From positions 744,001 through 808,000 of the forward strand of contig JAKUHH010000072.1 of NCBI GenBank assembly GCA_022701365.1: a stretch of DNA of 64,000 bases. Reading direction: 5' to 3'. The position numbers and the translations under genes were made by a program. Below are positions 9,601 through 20,842 of this stretch, piece after piece. The notes under the pieces are model-generated. The model was not told the origin of the DNA and made no database searches. It worked only from the letters and a program-made list of their open reading frames with translations. Origin of the DNA: Mycocentrospora acerina (taxonomy: Eukaryota > Ascomycota > Dothideomycetes > Pleosporales). Numbering within the stretch: position 1 is the stretch's first letter; every line of letters starts with the position of its first letter.

Positions 9601-10680
9601 ATGAACGCCTCAGCTACCATTAGAGCCTCTTATATGCGTGCTTCGCGCATGAGCATGATGGCACCAACCCATCGCCCATTCCATATCAGTAACACTCTCG
9701 CCGAGTTAGAAGGGCGACCAGCAAACACTGAAAAGCTTGCCGATTTCGTGCCAGTAAATCATCTTGAACACCGCGAAAAATGCGACGAGGAGCGAACCGC
9801 AACGGCCGTATTTCACGACAACACTGTTACCACAGAAAACATCCATAATGCCCAATATCTCAACAACAACAACAACAACAACACCGTTTCGCATTTCGAT
9901 ATGGACGAGCCCACCTACCGTACGCGTCTGAAGAAGATGTTCACAGTATTTCCTTATCGTGATCCTATATATCTCGTTGCAGTAGTCTTCGCGATTGGCA
10001 GTCTCGACTTAGTCATAAACGCCTTCTTCGACCTGCTCCCTCGAACGATACCGTCAACCGCTTTCGAAACCGAGGAGACCATCGCTGTCCCGACCACTGT
10101 GCTCATAGGCTCGATACTCTTCTTTGCAGCCGGTATTTTCGATACTTTTGGAGCGCTGAACGTAGACCGTGGCACAATAGAAACCGACAAAGAAGACTTG
10201 ACAGCCACATACCGACCTGCGCTGCTAGGCACGCCGGAGTTCAAGTGGGTTCCCAGTCGTGTCAAGTTCTGGGACCTGACAACGACGAACCTGGCTTTCC
10301 AAGCCGGCCTCATAGTACTATTTGGTGGCGTGATATTCATGTTCGCGGGTATCGTCGACTTCCCAGGTGTAGTATCTGAAAAAGATCCCCTATTTGGTGC
10401 TATTGTGTTTGGGCCGCAAGTCATTCATGGTGCGCTGTTCCTAGTTGCAAATGCCATGCTGGCTGTTTCGGAGCAGGAGAAGTGGTACATCCCGAAAGTT
10501 TGGGATGTGGATTGGCAGGGTGCGTTTCTCAACGCGGTAGGTGGTTTCGGGTTCATGATGGCGGGGCTATTCTTGTTTTGGCACAATGAAGTGGCAAGTG
10601 CGATCTCGGCCCTCGCGGGAAGTTGGGCATTTTTGATAGGGAGCTTGTTGAGGTGGTACGTTGTTATGGAGTTTTGGTGA
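9601..10680 (+). CDS. Six-helix integral membrane protein, fungal, function unknown
   Basis: A single exon from ATG 9601 to TGA 10680 encodes 359 residues. The first 120 residues are hydrophilic and include a run of seven Asn (residues 88-94, from an AAC microsatellite). Six hydrophobic segments follow, near residues 122-142, 162-182, 230-252, 263-287, 306-327 and 331-352. The loop around 184-226 is polar, and the end (WQGAFLNAVGGFGFMMAGLF) is Gly/Phe-rich. This layout is familiar from uncharacterised ascomycete 'integral membrane protein' entries, but I know no function for it. No signal peptide precedes the first helix. Confidence 0.8.
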   Translation: MNASATIRASYMRASRMSMMAPTHRPFHISNTLAELEGRPANTEKLADFVPVNHLEHREKCDEERTATAVFHDNTVTTENIHNAQYLNNNNNNNTVSHFDMDEPTYRTRLKKMFTVFPYRDPIYLVAVVFAIGSLDLVINAFFDLLPRTIPSTAFETEETIAVPTTVLIGSILFFAAGIFDTFGALNVDRGTIETDKEDLTATYRPALLGTPEFKWVPSRVKFWDLTTTNLAFQAGLIVLFGGVIFMFAGIVDFPGVVSEKDPLFGAIVFGPQVIHGALFLVANAMLAVSEQEKWYIPKVWDVDWQGAFLNAVGGFGFMMAGLFLFWHNEVASAISALAGSWAFLIGSLLRWYVVMEFW

Positions 10681-12516
10681 AGGAGAGTGACGCGTACCTC
10701 TCAAGGTTTCATTAATATGTAATGCTTACGATAACCATGATGATTGAGTTTCGAACGTCTGGAAAGAAAAGATCCCATTATTCCTCTAGCAGATAAGACC
10801 AAGCTGAATCTTTATGTGATATTGAGGTGATATTTGAGTGGTACTGTGGTGTCCCGCCGCCAATGTACTGATAATGCCTTTTGAGCTGTGACAGGATCCA
10901 GTAACTAGCCGTTTAATTTATTTTTAACCGCCACAGTTGTCATATCCCGTTAGAATTGTTATGATTTTGCTGGTGATACTATGATTCTAGAAGATAACAG
11001 TAAACCATCCCCTTTTACCATGCAAAGTCATTGGCGCTTTTCGCCGCCTGTACCTCTAGTTCCTCTTGTTTGCAACCTCTTACTAAGCCTCGGTACACTT
11101 GTGGGTATGCATGAGTACGTACAACGTCCCTTAGCTAACTATGCACGACCGGCAAGGACTACCTGCATAGTGGAATGGTCTTTTTCATTCACAAGATTCC
11201 TTTAGTTTCTCAATTATTCTGCCTCCTGGCCCTGATCACTCGGTCCGTTTCCAGGCGTTGACGTATGCGTACCACGGAAATCTCACGTTCCTTGTATCGC
11301 TGTTTTCAAGTGGGCAAATCCTACAGGGTGAACCCACTTTCTTTCCGTGCCTCTACGTCATATGCTGGCACAGTCTCCAAAGTGTGTTGAAAGTTGAGAC
11401 ACTGCATATAGTCTCTTTTGCGACATGAATTATACACGGGAAGCCTTTAATCTACTAAAGCGGTTAGTATATTGTATTTGGACCTTTTACGATGGGGATA
11501 GTGGTGAACGTAAGTGTAGTTACCTATCGATAGCCTGGGCAGCGGCCTTGAATGGGAGCGTAGCCAGGAAATTCGAGCCCTATATATTGCAACGTCATAT
11601 CGTCCTGCAAATCCAATACAGCGGGAAGCGAATCTGATTGAGGCGAATGCGATGTTTGTGTATCATGACAGGTTGTATGAGGGCTAAAATTTCAACTGAC
11701 CTGTGTAGAAGCTATGTCCGCTTGTAAGTCTCTCTGTGGTTGTCTCGCACGGTGGAACAAAGCTCCCCACAAGCAGCACAACGTCGATGATTATGAATTA
11801 GAACTTCACCAGAATGACTGGTACATCAATGTTGCCAAACATTGGCTATTTGACTAACAAAAACAGAGAACCTGATAACGGGTGTATTGGACCCAAATGG
11901 GTTCGGAGACTCGTACCATAACTATAATTCTCGAAGTTATGGGCTCATAACATGATGAATCGATGGTAGATGAAATTTTTATAAAGTAATGTGACTGTTA
12001 TGCGAAGAGGGAATAAGAAAAACACAAGACTTCGTTGCTAGGAAAGCAGTTCCACAAGTTTTTAGATGCTGAATCAAAGGAAAAAATGGCAAAAATAAAT
12101 CAAACGTTGAGAGAACTTGTAGCTACACCACTTTTCAACTGGAAAAATGGACCATTAGTTTCTAATACCCATGAATTTTGTCAGATAGTTTTACATGCTC
12201 CTTTCGCGGCTTATTCACAGTAGCAACAAACATTAACCCTTACTTTAAAAGAGAATCGATGTCCTTTCAAATGAGCTAATTGAGTCGAAAGACCATTTGA
12301 TATCTCCAGGCGGTGTACACGAAAAACTCTCTCGATCAACATATAGAGTCACAAACATCACTACAAATCCGAGAAATAACTGTAAAAAAAATCAGGCATG
12401 GCAATATATTACTCAACCCAACCCAACCCAACTAAACCTCCCTCGATTCACAAAAGAACCCTATGTACACTCAAGAGAAACTCGTATTACACTTGCTCAA
12501 CTTCATCATCCAACAT
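10681..12516. other. Intergenic, no supported gene
   Basis: About 1.8 kb, A/T-rich, with only short unconvincing frames (for example 11425-11637 and 12035-12223). It contains the 3' flank of the repeat-peptide gene at its right end. Confidence 0.4.
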
Positions 12517-13149
12517 CTACAACCACCTCTTGTTCAGGCTCTGCGCAGCCTTTGCATCCTCGGGGCTGGTGGCCTGCAGGCTCGCCAAGATGGTGCTCAA
12601 ATCATCCTGCCTCTTCTGGATGCTCTGTCTCGCCGCTGCAGCGTCGTCGGGGTTGTTAGCGGCAAGTGCCTCCAAAATGGCATTCATGTCGTCGGTCTGC
12701 GCATCACGGGTCTGCACACCAGCGCCCTGCTTGGCAGCCGCGGCGTCATCCGGGTTGTTAGCCTGTAGTGCTGCGAGGATGGAGGTGAGATCGTCCTGGC
12801 GTTTGGCGGGGGACGTGTTTGAAGCGCCGGTTGTGCCTTGCCTTGCGGCGGCAGCGTCATCGGGGTTGTTGGCTGCGAGGGCGGCGAGGATGGAGGACAC
12901 GTCGTCTTGGGGGGCGGGGGAACGGCGAAGCTTGACCTTCATGGCGGCGGCAGCGGCAGCAGCATCGTCTGGGTTGTTCTCGCGGAGTGCTTCGAGGATG
13001 GAGGCTACGTCTTGCTGGGCATCACGCTTGACTTGGGGGTTGTTAGTTTGGGGAAAAAAATTGGGAGTGCGAGTTGAAGATCACGTACGCGATGCGGCGA
13101 AGACGGTGCTGGAGAATGCAGCAGCAGTGAGATAAGTGGTGAAACGCAT
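12517..13149 (-). CDS. Secreted repeat-peptide precursor with Lys-Arg processing sites (KEP-type)
   Basis: Two exons, 13149-13089 and 13031-12517, encode 191 residues. The 57-nt intron is GTACGT..AAG with an ACTAAC branch site. Residues 1-19 (MRFTTYLTAAAFSSTVFAA) form a signal peptide. Five copies of a roughly 25-residue unit follow (near 24-50, 60-85, 98-122, 129-156, 161-185), with core ILxALxANNPDDAAAA. Dibasic Lys-Arg pairs at about 22-23, 97-98, 160-161 and 188-189, plus Arg-Arg at 56-57, stand directly before or close to the repeats. Repeat 4 is preceded by Thr-Arg where repeat 1 has Lys-Arg, suggesting one lost site. Kex2-type proteases cut after Lys-Arg in the Golgi, so this would yield several related acidic/Ala-rich peptides. 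No UstYa-like (DUF3328), tyrosinase or transporter gene is seen within the window, so a modified cyclic peptide is not supported by context. The product could be a signalling, cell-surface or effector peptide; its function is unknown. Confidence 0.85.
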
Positions 13150-14958
13150 CTTGATAGTTGGATTGGTGGTTTGGATTCAAGTTTGAAGAGTGAGTGTTTG
13201 TGAATAGAAAAGGAAGTGACCGGCACAGGAATTACAATGCGATTTGATATGATATGAAATTCAACAAAGAGACTTTGATAGGAAACCAAATCTCTTGACC
13301 TGATGAGCAAGAAGATATATACAGCCGGATAGACAATATGCCTGCGTTGAGGCTGGAGCTTGTCTCATGCCTTGATGTGCTGTGACATGTCATGTAGCGG
13401 CATGTAACTTTGGAAGAACCAGAACGGTGCTTCTTCTCGTGGAAGACAGGAACAGGCTAGATCATTTTGCGGGTCATTGTTTGAAGATGCTCGATCGGTG
13501 CCGGTTTCGGCAGAGGGTCGCCGCATAGCGAAACAGGTCCTGAAACGTCGTGACTTTGACGGTCTGAGCACACCACAAGCTGATGGAACCGGATAGCCTG
13601 GACTTGGAATTGGCTTACATGAGTTCTTGCATCATCTCCATATGCTATAACAATCGGCGCAGGGGAAGGAATGATGGCGACGCTTTAAGGATATAAGTTT
13701 GCTTCTTCGCCTTGATACTAGCATCATGTTGAGGAATGTGAACGTTACCATGTTTCTTACCGGATGTTTACACACAAGGAACTAGAAGTGTGTAAGCACG
13801 CCCTCTGCTGGATACCTTGATCCAGCTATCTGCAACCATCCCCCATTTATCCCTCATCATGCCCGCCTTCTACCCCAGCCCCGTTGCAACACCACCTCTT
13901 CCCGCTCTCTCCAATTATTCCACACTCTCACTTCTCCGCATTTGAAACATCTATGCTTCTCGTCAACCACACGCTACACCTGTGCAGAGGACTTGGCAGG
14001 CTTTGCAGGTAGTCCGGAGTCTTCGTTCAATCGAATCCGACTCAATCTAGTTTCGCATGCTTCGATTCGCATTCTCGCTCGAATATGACTATCCTACTAC
14101 ACTCAAGTCAGCTTCATCACTACATCAATTGGCGTTTGATAAAACTTGCCCACACGTCCCTCACTACCCAACCATCACCCCCCCACCCGCCTAACAGCTT
14201 TAATTCTCAGTCCGAGACAAAGACACAAACCACATCTTTCTTTTTAGCAAGGCAAACCTCGTCATATTCTAATCATACACACACATAGCCGGCTGTGGAT
14301 ATGGAGGGGTTGCGCGCCATCCGTACATCTCCCAAAACAGACATGTCGTGCGTGCAGTTGGCAACAGTAGCGACCAAAGCTCGAGCCTCGTTAGCCGATT
14401 GTGGGGAACTGCCGGAACCTCAAGGAACGCCCACTTGGACCCCCCAAAAATGCTGGGAGACGGGGGAGAATCAATCAGCTCACAACAAGCGGGCATCTCA
14501 GTACTAGCATTAGTGACAACTCAGCAAAGTACGCACTGCATGGTCGTAGACGGCCTCGCACCGTTTCAAACATCCAGGCTGAAGTCAAGGCAAAAAGGCT
14601 TGGCACTGTGTTGCGCTCACCTTGATGTCCATCACAGGTTATCGCAGATACAACGGCATGTCTCGGAATTGATGCTCGGTGATTCAATTGTGTCCATTGT
14701 GCTCATTATAAACCGCCCGATTGCGTCACAGCCGCAAACGGAGCCTTCCATACATGTACCTCGGGAACTGGGGGATGTGACGTGGTAGCTTGCTCTTCAG
14801 ATTGCTCGTCTAAAGTACATGTTTTACAATCTGACCGGCCACTAGAGTAAGGAAAAGAGGTAGTCGTTCCTTTGCACCCACCCATCCGCAAAATTTTCCA
14901 TCCCTTGTGACCCGAACCAAAGACCCGAAGTCAGGATGTCCAATACACATGCACATAT
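13150..14958. other. Intergenic, no supported gene
   Basis: Contains the promoter of the repeat-peptide gene at its left and the 3' flank of atp9 at its right. The longer frames around 14085-14890 overlap one another on both strands and show no domain. Confidence 0.4.
13315..13322 (-). promoter_or_regulatory. Candidate TATA box of the repeat-peptide gene
   Basis: The minus strand reads TGTATATATC about 165 bases upstream of the ATG at 13149, a suitable distance for a fungal gene with a short 5' leader. Inference from sequence only. Confidence 0.35.
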
Positions 14959-15446
14959 CTACGCGACGTAGAGGAGCAAGAAGGACATCATGAGCGCGAA
15001 AAGACCAGTGGCCTCAGCGAAGGCGAAACCCAAGACGGCGTACTGGAAGAGCTGGCCACGGAGGGAGGGGTTGCGGGCAACACCCTGGATGAGACCACCG
15101 AAAACCGTTCCGATACCAACACCAGCACCGGCAAGACCAATGGTAGCGAGACCGGCACCCTGGATCTTAGCGGCAGCGACCATGGCGGCAGCGGTGGACT
15201 CGACGACGACGCCACGCTTCTGGATGATGTTGCGGGTAACGTTGTTCTTGAAGGCGTTGCGGGCCGAGGCCATGACGAGGCTGTTCTGGGTGGGCTGGCG
15301 GGCTGCACGATGAGAGTCAATGGCTGCTTTGATGAAGCGGACGGAGCTCAATGGCTGCGAGTGCCCGAGGTGGACAACGTACCAGCGGTGGTCATGCTGC
15401 GGGCGGCCACGCGGGCGGCGCCGAAGGAGCGGGCGATGGCAACCAT
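14959..15446 (-). CDS. atp9: Mitochondrial ATP synthase subunit 9 (c-ring proteolipid), nuclear-encoded
   Basis: Two exons, 15446-15383 and 15302-14959, encode 135 residues; the 80-nt intron is GTACGT..CAG and splits codon 22. The first 55 or so residues are Arg/Ala/Ser-rich without acidic residues (MVAIARSFGAARVAARS), a mitochondrial targeting sequence. The mature part has two transmembrane helices joined by the conserved polar loop VARNPSLRGQLF, and the proton-binding Glu lies in the second helix (GFAFAEATGLFALMM). Ten or so of these subunits form the F0 rotor ring in the inner membrane. In filamentous ascomycetes this gene is commonly nuclear, as here. The overlapping 211-codon frame running to 15594 reads through the intron and is not the protein. 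Confidence 0.95.
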
Positions 15447-16273
15447 TGTGAGATTGTTGACGGCCGGAGTGGAGATGAGTTGGGGATGAATTGGGGTTGC
15501 AATGGATGGGAGGAGGTTGCAAGAGGGAGGAGAGAGAAGGTTTTCTCGGGCAGGTCAAGAGGGCGCTAGCGACAAGCTTGGGCCTGTCCGTCACGTGGAT
15601 ACCCTAAACATCCCGAGTCCTCCAACGCCAGCAACACCCAGACGTCTGGCAAGGTGTGGGGGAGCGTTTGTAGGCCGTGGTGCCTTGTACAGAGGCGTTA
15701 CTAGAGAATTCACTGTTTCCAAGCTTGTTGACGGAGCCAGCGGAAGATGCCACTCGACCACGACTCCGAACTTCGCAGCCCTCCCCCCCATGTCTTGGTG
15801 GACATGCTGCGACCTGTCCAAGATCCATCAGCATGCACCATCGTCTCACCAGAAACAGAAAAATAAACAACAGCAACCGTAGTTCATGACATTCCATTAC
15901 AAGCACTTCTTTCCCGAGCATATAACAAGACTTTTGACATCCATCCATCCATCCATCCATCCGCCAACCACCCCGCATAACCCACACAGCTGCCGCATCA
16001 AAGCCTGGTATCAAGAAATGAGAAAAGTAGAATACAAACACCACCGCCCCCGAGGCGGCCTGGTTGTCCGTGAAGAAGAATTCAGACATTAGTTGGTCGC
16101 CATGACCAGTAAAGATTCTCCAGAGCCAAAATCAATCGCAGATCATCGAGTGCTGAAGACATGCAAGTAGAAGCGACAGGAACAAGAGTCGACCACAGCG
16201 ACTAAAATGTGTAAAAGTCGTAAAAAGGGCAAGGCGTCAAGTGCTGAATTCCTCCAACACTGATACTGGGGCT
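15447..16273. other. Intergenic with (CATC)n microsatellite
   Basis: Holds the atp9 promoter on the left and the 3' flank of the GATA-factor gene on the right. A CATC repeat of about six units lies at 15938-15962. I see no gene. Confidence 0.5.
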
Positions 16274-17758
16274 CTACTCCACCATTGCTTCAATGGGCGT
16301 CCCGGCTCGGCTCTCATCAATGAGATCACTGAGTCGCGGCCTCTTGTGACGGGCGGCATCATCGAGTTCATCTCGCTCATCCAGCCGCCTTTTCAAAGCA
16401 TCAATCTCCTGCATCAGCTTTGATTGCGTCTCGCGTGCGGCCTGCTCGCTCTGCTCTAGCTCGTTAACCCGCGTTCTGAATAGATCATTGATAAGCTCCA
16501 TTTCCGAGACGCGCGTCTTCAAAGCCGTGTTCTGCGCAGCAAGCGTGTCGTACGGTAGCGGGGGTTCGAGGTGAGAGCCGTTGATTGATGATGTGGAGCC
16601 AGGCGAGGGCTGTCGAAGACCAAAGCCAGGCAAAGACGGCGAGTGGAACACGTGCTCGCCATGCAGAGCGCCATCAAACAGGTGCTGGGGCGCAATGTTG
16701 GAGTGGAGGGCAAAGTTGGGGGTGCCTGTGCGCGAGATGGGCGACTGTGACCGGTCAGACAAGCCTGACGAGATCTTGCCGGAGACACGTCGGTGCTGAG
16801 CAAGGCCCAGGGAGCCATCTGCGTCGGGGTGTGCAGCGGCAAGTCCGTTTGTTTCGCCGGCCTGGCGACGGATTAGATGCTTGGAGAATCGAGGCAGAGC
16901 GTTGGCCGTACCTTTTTACGACTGCCTGGGCCGCCCGCCTTGACGCGGTTGCGGCTCTTGATGACATCCGTCTTGAGCGAGATTGGTCGTGGGCGGCCGT
17001 GCAGCTTCAAAAAGAGGCCGCAGGCGTTGCACAGGACAGAGCCCGTCTCATCACGACGCCAGAGTGGCGTGGTGCTCGTTGTGCAGTTCTGGCATTGGGG
17101 CTGGCCTGTGTCAGCAAAAGCGGGCTCTCGAAAGGGAAGACGGTCGAGTTGGAGGATGAGCGGCTATCGATAAGAGGGCAAAATTGGTGGAGATTGCCCG
17201 ACGAGCAGGCAAAGACACCACAACAAGCGCAAAAAGCGAGAAATCTTACCGGCGAGTTGGTCTGTCCCCCAGGGGTCGCGGGCGCGGCGGTTGCGTAGGT
17301 CATGCTGATGCCATTAGAGGGTTTGCTGGAGAGTTGGGTCAGTTTTGCATCTGGGCGAGGTTCGTGCCAAGGCCGCCGATAAGAACGAGGAAGTCGCAAG
17401 TGGGTCGCACGAGCTGCCCACTCGCAGCCTTGACCGGCACAACAGGGCTGCGGGGAATAACGTACGTGAGCGGCGAGGGCATTTTCCCCTGCGGCGTATC
17501 GCTCCTCATAATGCCATGTTGATCGCCTCCATCCATGTATGCTGCGGGGCTGTTGGACGCTACAGAAGCCAGTGTCGACAGTGCGGGCAGCTGGATCGCA
17601 GCATGCCTTTGTGGGGTAGAGGAAGCCGTGGTCGAGCTGGACGAGGGTCGTGATATGTCGTGGCTAATCGATGGCAGAGGAGTCTGGTCTTCGAATGCAA
17701 TCGGCAGGGTCTTGAGTGCCGGCAGCTCAAATGTTTCCAGTGAGGGTATGCGAAAGGC
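16274..17758 (-). CDS. areB: GATA zinc-finger transcription factor with C-terminal coiled coil, AreB/ASD-4 type
   Basis: Supported exons are 17758-17466, 17325-17250, 17100-16912 and 16861-16274, giving 381 residues; introns are 140, 149 and 50 nt. Exon 3 encodes the single GATA finger: CQNCTTSTTPLWRRD, then LCNACGLFLKLHGRPRP and the basic tail TDVIKSRNRVK. The final exon encodes a long heptad helix (ALKTRVSEMELINDLF onward, then ARETQSKLMQEIDALKRRL). One finger plus a C-terminal leucine zipper is the hallmark of AreB/NreB/ASD-4/Gzf3 proteins, which modulate nitrogen-regulated genes, often against AreA. The N-terminal start is not resolved: the exon may begin at a 3' splice site at 17759-17760, and its frame stays open to about 17913 without an ATG. 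So an upstream coding exon is likely missing here. Confidence 0.85.
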
Positions 17759-17914
17759 CTGGGGCCGGGGTAAAACCGAGGTAGCCAGCGTGGTGGCCGT
17801 GATGGATATTAGGGTCGAGAAACGCGTTGGGCGTTTCTCGTATGGGTAGTCGAAGTGCAGTCTTGCCAGTAATATCCTGGAGGCTGTTGGTACCAGGCAG
17901 GACGCAGAGGATTA

Positions 17915-17952
17915 GGCAAGGCAAGGCAAGGCAAGGCAAAGCAAGACAAGGC
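17915..17952. repeat. (GGCAA)n microsatellite
   Basis: Runs of GCAAG/GGCAA, partly degenerate, just upstream of the GATA-factor gene and so probably in its 5' region. Confidence 0.7.
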
Positions 17953-18760
17953 GAGCTTGATGCAGCAGCTCAATATCAAGGGAGCAAAGGTAAAGAACGA
18001 CACAACAACCAAATGAGTGACAAGTGTGAAAGAATGTCAAGGAACAAGCACACGCCGTGGACAAGCAGTACAATTTGGTCGGTGCGAAGTGTCTTCTCTG
18101 AGCTTGACAGTTCCCCTAGCACGCCCCCTTACCCGCGTACTATCGATACCCACATATCATAATTTGGCTATTTTGATTACCTGCATGACCTCAGCGCCTT
18201 TCTGGGCCCCCTTTGGGTTTGCCCGTTGGACCAAACTCTTACGAATGCGTTCATCTCAATTCACGGTACCAGACATTCCCAACCCCGGCAGCGCCTACAC
18301 CTCTCACTCTCACTCTCATCCTCTTCAATCGCACATGGCATTAAACACTCACGCGTCTACCTGTCATCTGCTTCCCACGTCGGGAAAAAGCAACTTGTTC
18401 GCGTAACAATCCCAAACACCCGCTTGTTATTCCCACGTTCTCGTTCGCAACGCCCTCTCCGCAGGGCGTGATGGTTCATGACCAAGCGCGTGAGCCTCAG
18501 GGGCACAGGGACGCTAAACTCCACAACGGCTACGCTCCGCGCCAATAGTAATCGTCACGTCTCCAAGCTGTGAACGTCGCGAAAATGCTCTGGAGATTGT
18601 GAGAGCGTGAAGAGGAGGGGAAACATTGCACAGGCACGGTTATTAGGGGGGGTTTGGGGGGGTTTTTAATGTGATTTTTTATTCCACCTGTTTTGAGTTT
18701 GTGTGCACAGCAGTCACGAGACGTTCAAGCCAGGTGCGAGAGTACACAGTAGGCGATTGT
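17953..18760. other. Intergenic, no supported gene
   Basis: Between the 5' region of the GATA factor and the 3' end of SRP68. A G-rich tract (three G runs separated by T runs) lies at 18645-18666. I see no gene. Confidence 0.45.
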
Positions 18761-20842
18761 CTACCTGCCAAACGAAAACCAGCGCTTTGCTGCCGGCTTC
18801 TCTTCCTCTGCGGGCTCGACTTTGATGTTCTCGGGCTCTGGTTCTGCTACCTTTTCCCGTCCAGGATACTCGACGTAGTTCCAAGCCACGTCCAGGAATA
18901 ACGGCTTGACCGGCACAGGCTGGAGCTTCGGCGGCCACGTGACCAGATTTGTCAAATCGACCACACCCGACGAAGGGTACTCGTTCAGCCTCTCAACAAC
19001 AGGCGCCGCGTTCTTTGGTGCAGTTTTGGAGACTGTCTCTGAGAGCTGTGCCAGTGCAACGACACCGCGGTAGTGGGAGTTGAGGTTCTCAAGGTTCTTG
19101 TTGAGGGTTTCTGCTTGCTCCTGCGAGACTCCCAGCTTCGGTGCGGTGGACGATGCGGACACGGCAGGCCGTGGAGCAGAGACAGCAGAAGCGGAGAGAG
19201 TCAATGCACGGTTGCAGAGTGCGAGGGCCTGCTTGGGCGCCGAGAGGAAGGCATGCGAGTGCGACAGATTCAGGCATTTGAGTGCTTGGAAGTACGCTCG
19301 TTGTCCGTCCAGCTCCGAGATGAAGCCAGTGTCGCGCACCGCACCCCGTATGTCTTTGACGGAGTCGATGCTCTGCAAGATGGCATCGTACAGTGCGATG
19401 CGTTCACGGAGCCTGGCCAACTTGCGGCCTGTGGGCTCCTCGCGCTCCGTCCACTCCTTGCCGTCTTTGCGTGGTCGCCGCGGCTTTTGCGGGGGGTTCG
19501 GTGGAAAGGTGAGCCCGTCGTCTGCGCCGATGAGGACTCTGTTGCGGCCAATGCGCCACGAGATCAAGTCGTAGTTGACGGCGAGGCTGGTGACGCGGAG
19601 GTCCTGCACGCGCGCGTCTCCCTCGTCGACGCCCTCCTTTTCAAGCTCTTCAATTGCGCTCTTGGTCGCGTCGACTGCGTCCTGGCTCGCAATGAGAATA
19701 TCGTCGTATGCGTTGGCCTTGTCTTTTGTCGAGGTTGTGGAGCCGAGGGAATGGTCCAAGGCGGCAGAGGCGGCGTCGACAGAGACGAGTGCCTGGCCAA
19801 TGGCGGCGTCTACAATGTTGGCCTTTCGGCCACGCCATGTGATTTCCGAGCCTGCAGGGGGTTAGAAGTGTTTTTTGCCAAGTAGTTTGCTGCACTTGTA
19901 AAAATACACATGTGTAGACATGCATATACACATGTGTGTAATCTACATGTACTTGTAAAGATACACATATGTGCACGTGCATGTGTATTTTTACAAGTCT
20001 GGGCAGGCGGTGAACTCACTCGATGCAGCTGTGTCCTCGTCCTGCAGCGCGGCCGCGTCCAGCTGCTCGACAGCCTGGACCAGGTCCTTGTTGTCCCTGG
20101 GGAAGAACTTCTTGGCGACGGCAGGCACGCCGACGGTGCGGGGGATGCGGCTCTGGTAGGCGGCATAGCGGATGCTGGGGTCGGTGGTGGTGGCCAGGAC
20201 GTCCTTGAAGACGTCTTTGCCGGTGGCCTTGAGCAGTGCGGCGTAGATGACGCGGGCGACCGAGTAGCTGGCCAGGCACTGGTTCCAGCGCTGGGGCGAG
20301 GCACTGGCCGGCTTGATGCCCTCGGCCTGCTTCTCAAACTCCTCGGCGCCGGCCAGGGCGAGGGCGTAGGCGCGGGCCTCGAGCACGTCCGTGGCGCTGG
20401 CGCCGCTCGCGGGCGTGTCGGCGACCAGGGCGACGATGCCGTTGGCGGTGGCGACGGCCTTGTGCAGGCGCGAGACAATGTGCTGGCGCGTGGAGCCGGT
20501 GATGTTCTGGTCGGCGTTGTCCTCGGAGTGGGCGGCCTTCATGGCCATGGCATGCGCCCACGCGCGCTCGGCGGTCAGCAGCAGCAGGTGCAGCGCCCTG
20601 GGGTTCCGTCAGCGTTGCCCGCGTCCCGCATCTCGGGCCCCGGCGACGTACTCGACGTTGGCGCCAATGTCGGCGGCCGTGAGCGGCGCCTTGTGCGCAT
20701 ATTTGGCATTTTTGGGCGTGGCGCGGCCCAGCTTCTTCTGCACGGTGCGCAGGCGGCGGGCCAGCTGGGCGCGGTAGGCGGCGTGGTCGCCGAGCAGGAG
20801 GGCGCGCTCGCGGAAGCCGGCGACGAACTTGGTGATGTCCAT
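18761..20842 (-). CDS. SRP68: Signal recognition particle subunit SRP68
   Basis: Three exons, 20842-20652, 20597-20020 and 19851-18761, encode 619 residues, close to the usual length (human about 627). The N terminus (MDITKFVAGFRERALLLGD, then YRAQLARRLRTVQKKLGR) is the conserved RNA-binding start of SRP68, followed by helical TPR-like repeats. SRP68 forms a heterodimer with SRP72 on the SRP RNA and supports co-translational targeting to the ER. The C-terminal end is basic and hydrophilic. Intron 1 (54 nt) is GTACGT..CAG. Intron 2 (168 nt) is GTGAGT..CAG and contains a near-perfect inverted repeat. The gene is head-to-head with the PPR gene, with 331 bases between start codons. Confidence 0.93.
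19894..19998. repeat. Inverted repeat with 19-bp perfect arms inside SRP68 intron 2
   Basis: ACTTGTAAAAATACACATG at 19894-19912 is exactly complementary to CATGTGTATTTTTACAAGT at 19980-19998. An extra direct copy of the left arm with one change (ACTTGTAAAGATACACAT) lies at 19951-19968, and the spacer is itself rich in ACATGTGT words. The intron RNA could fold into a long hairpin. It may be a small MITE-like insertion, but I see no clear target-site duplication. Confidence 0.8.
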
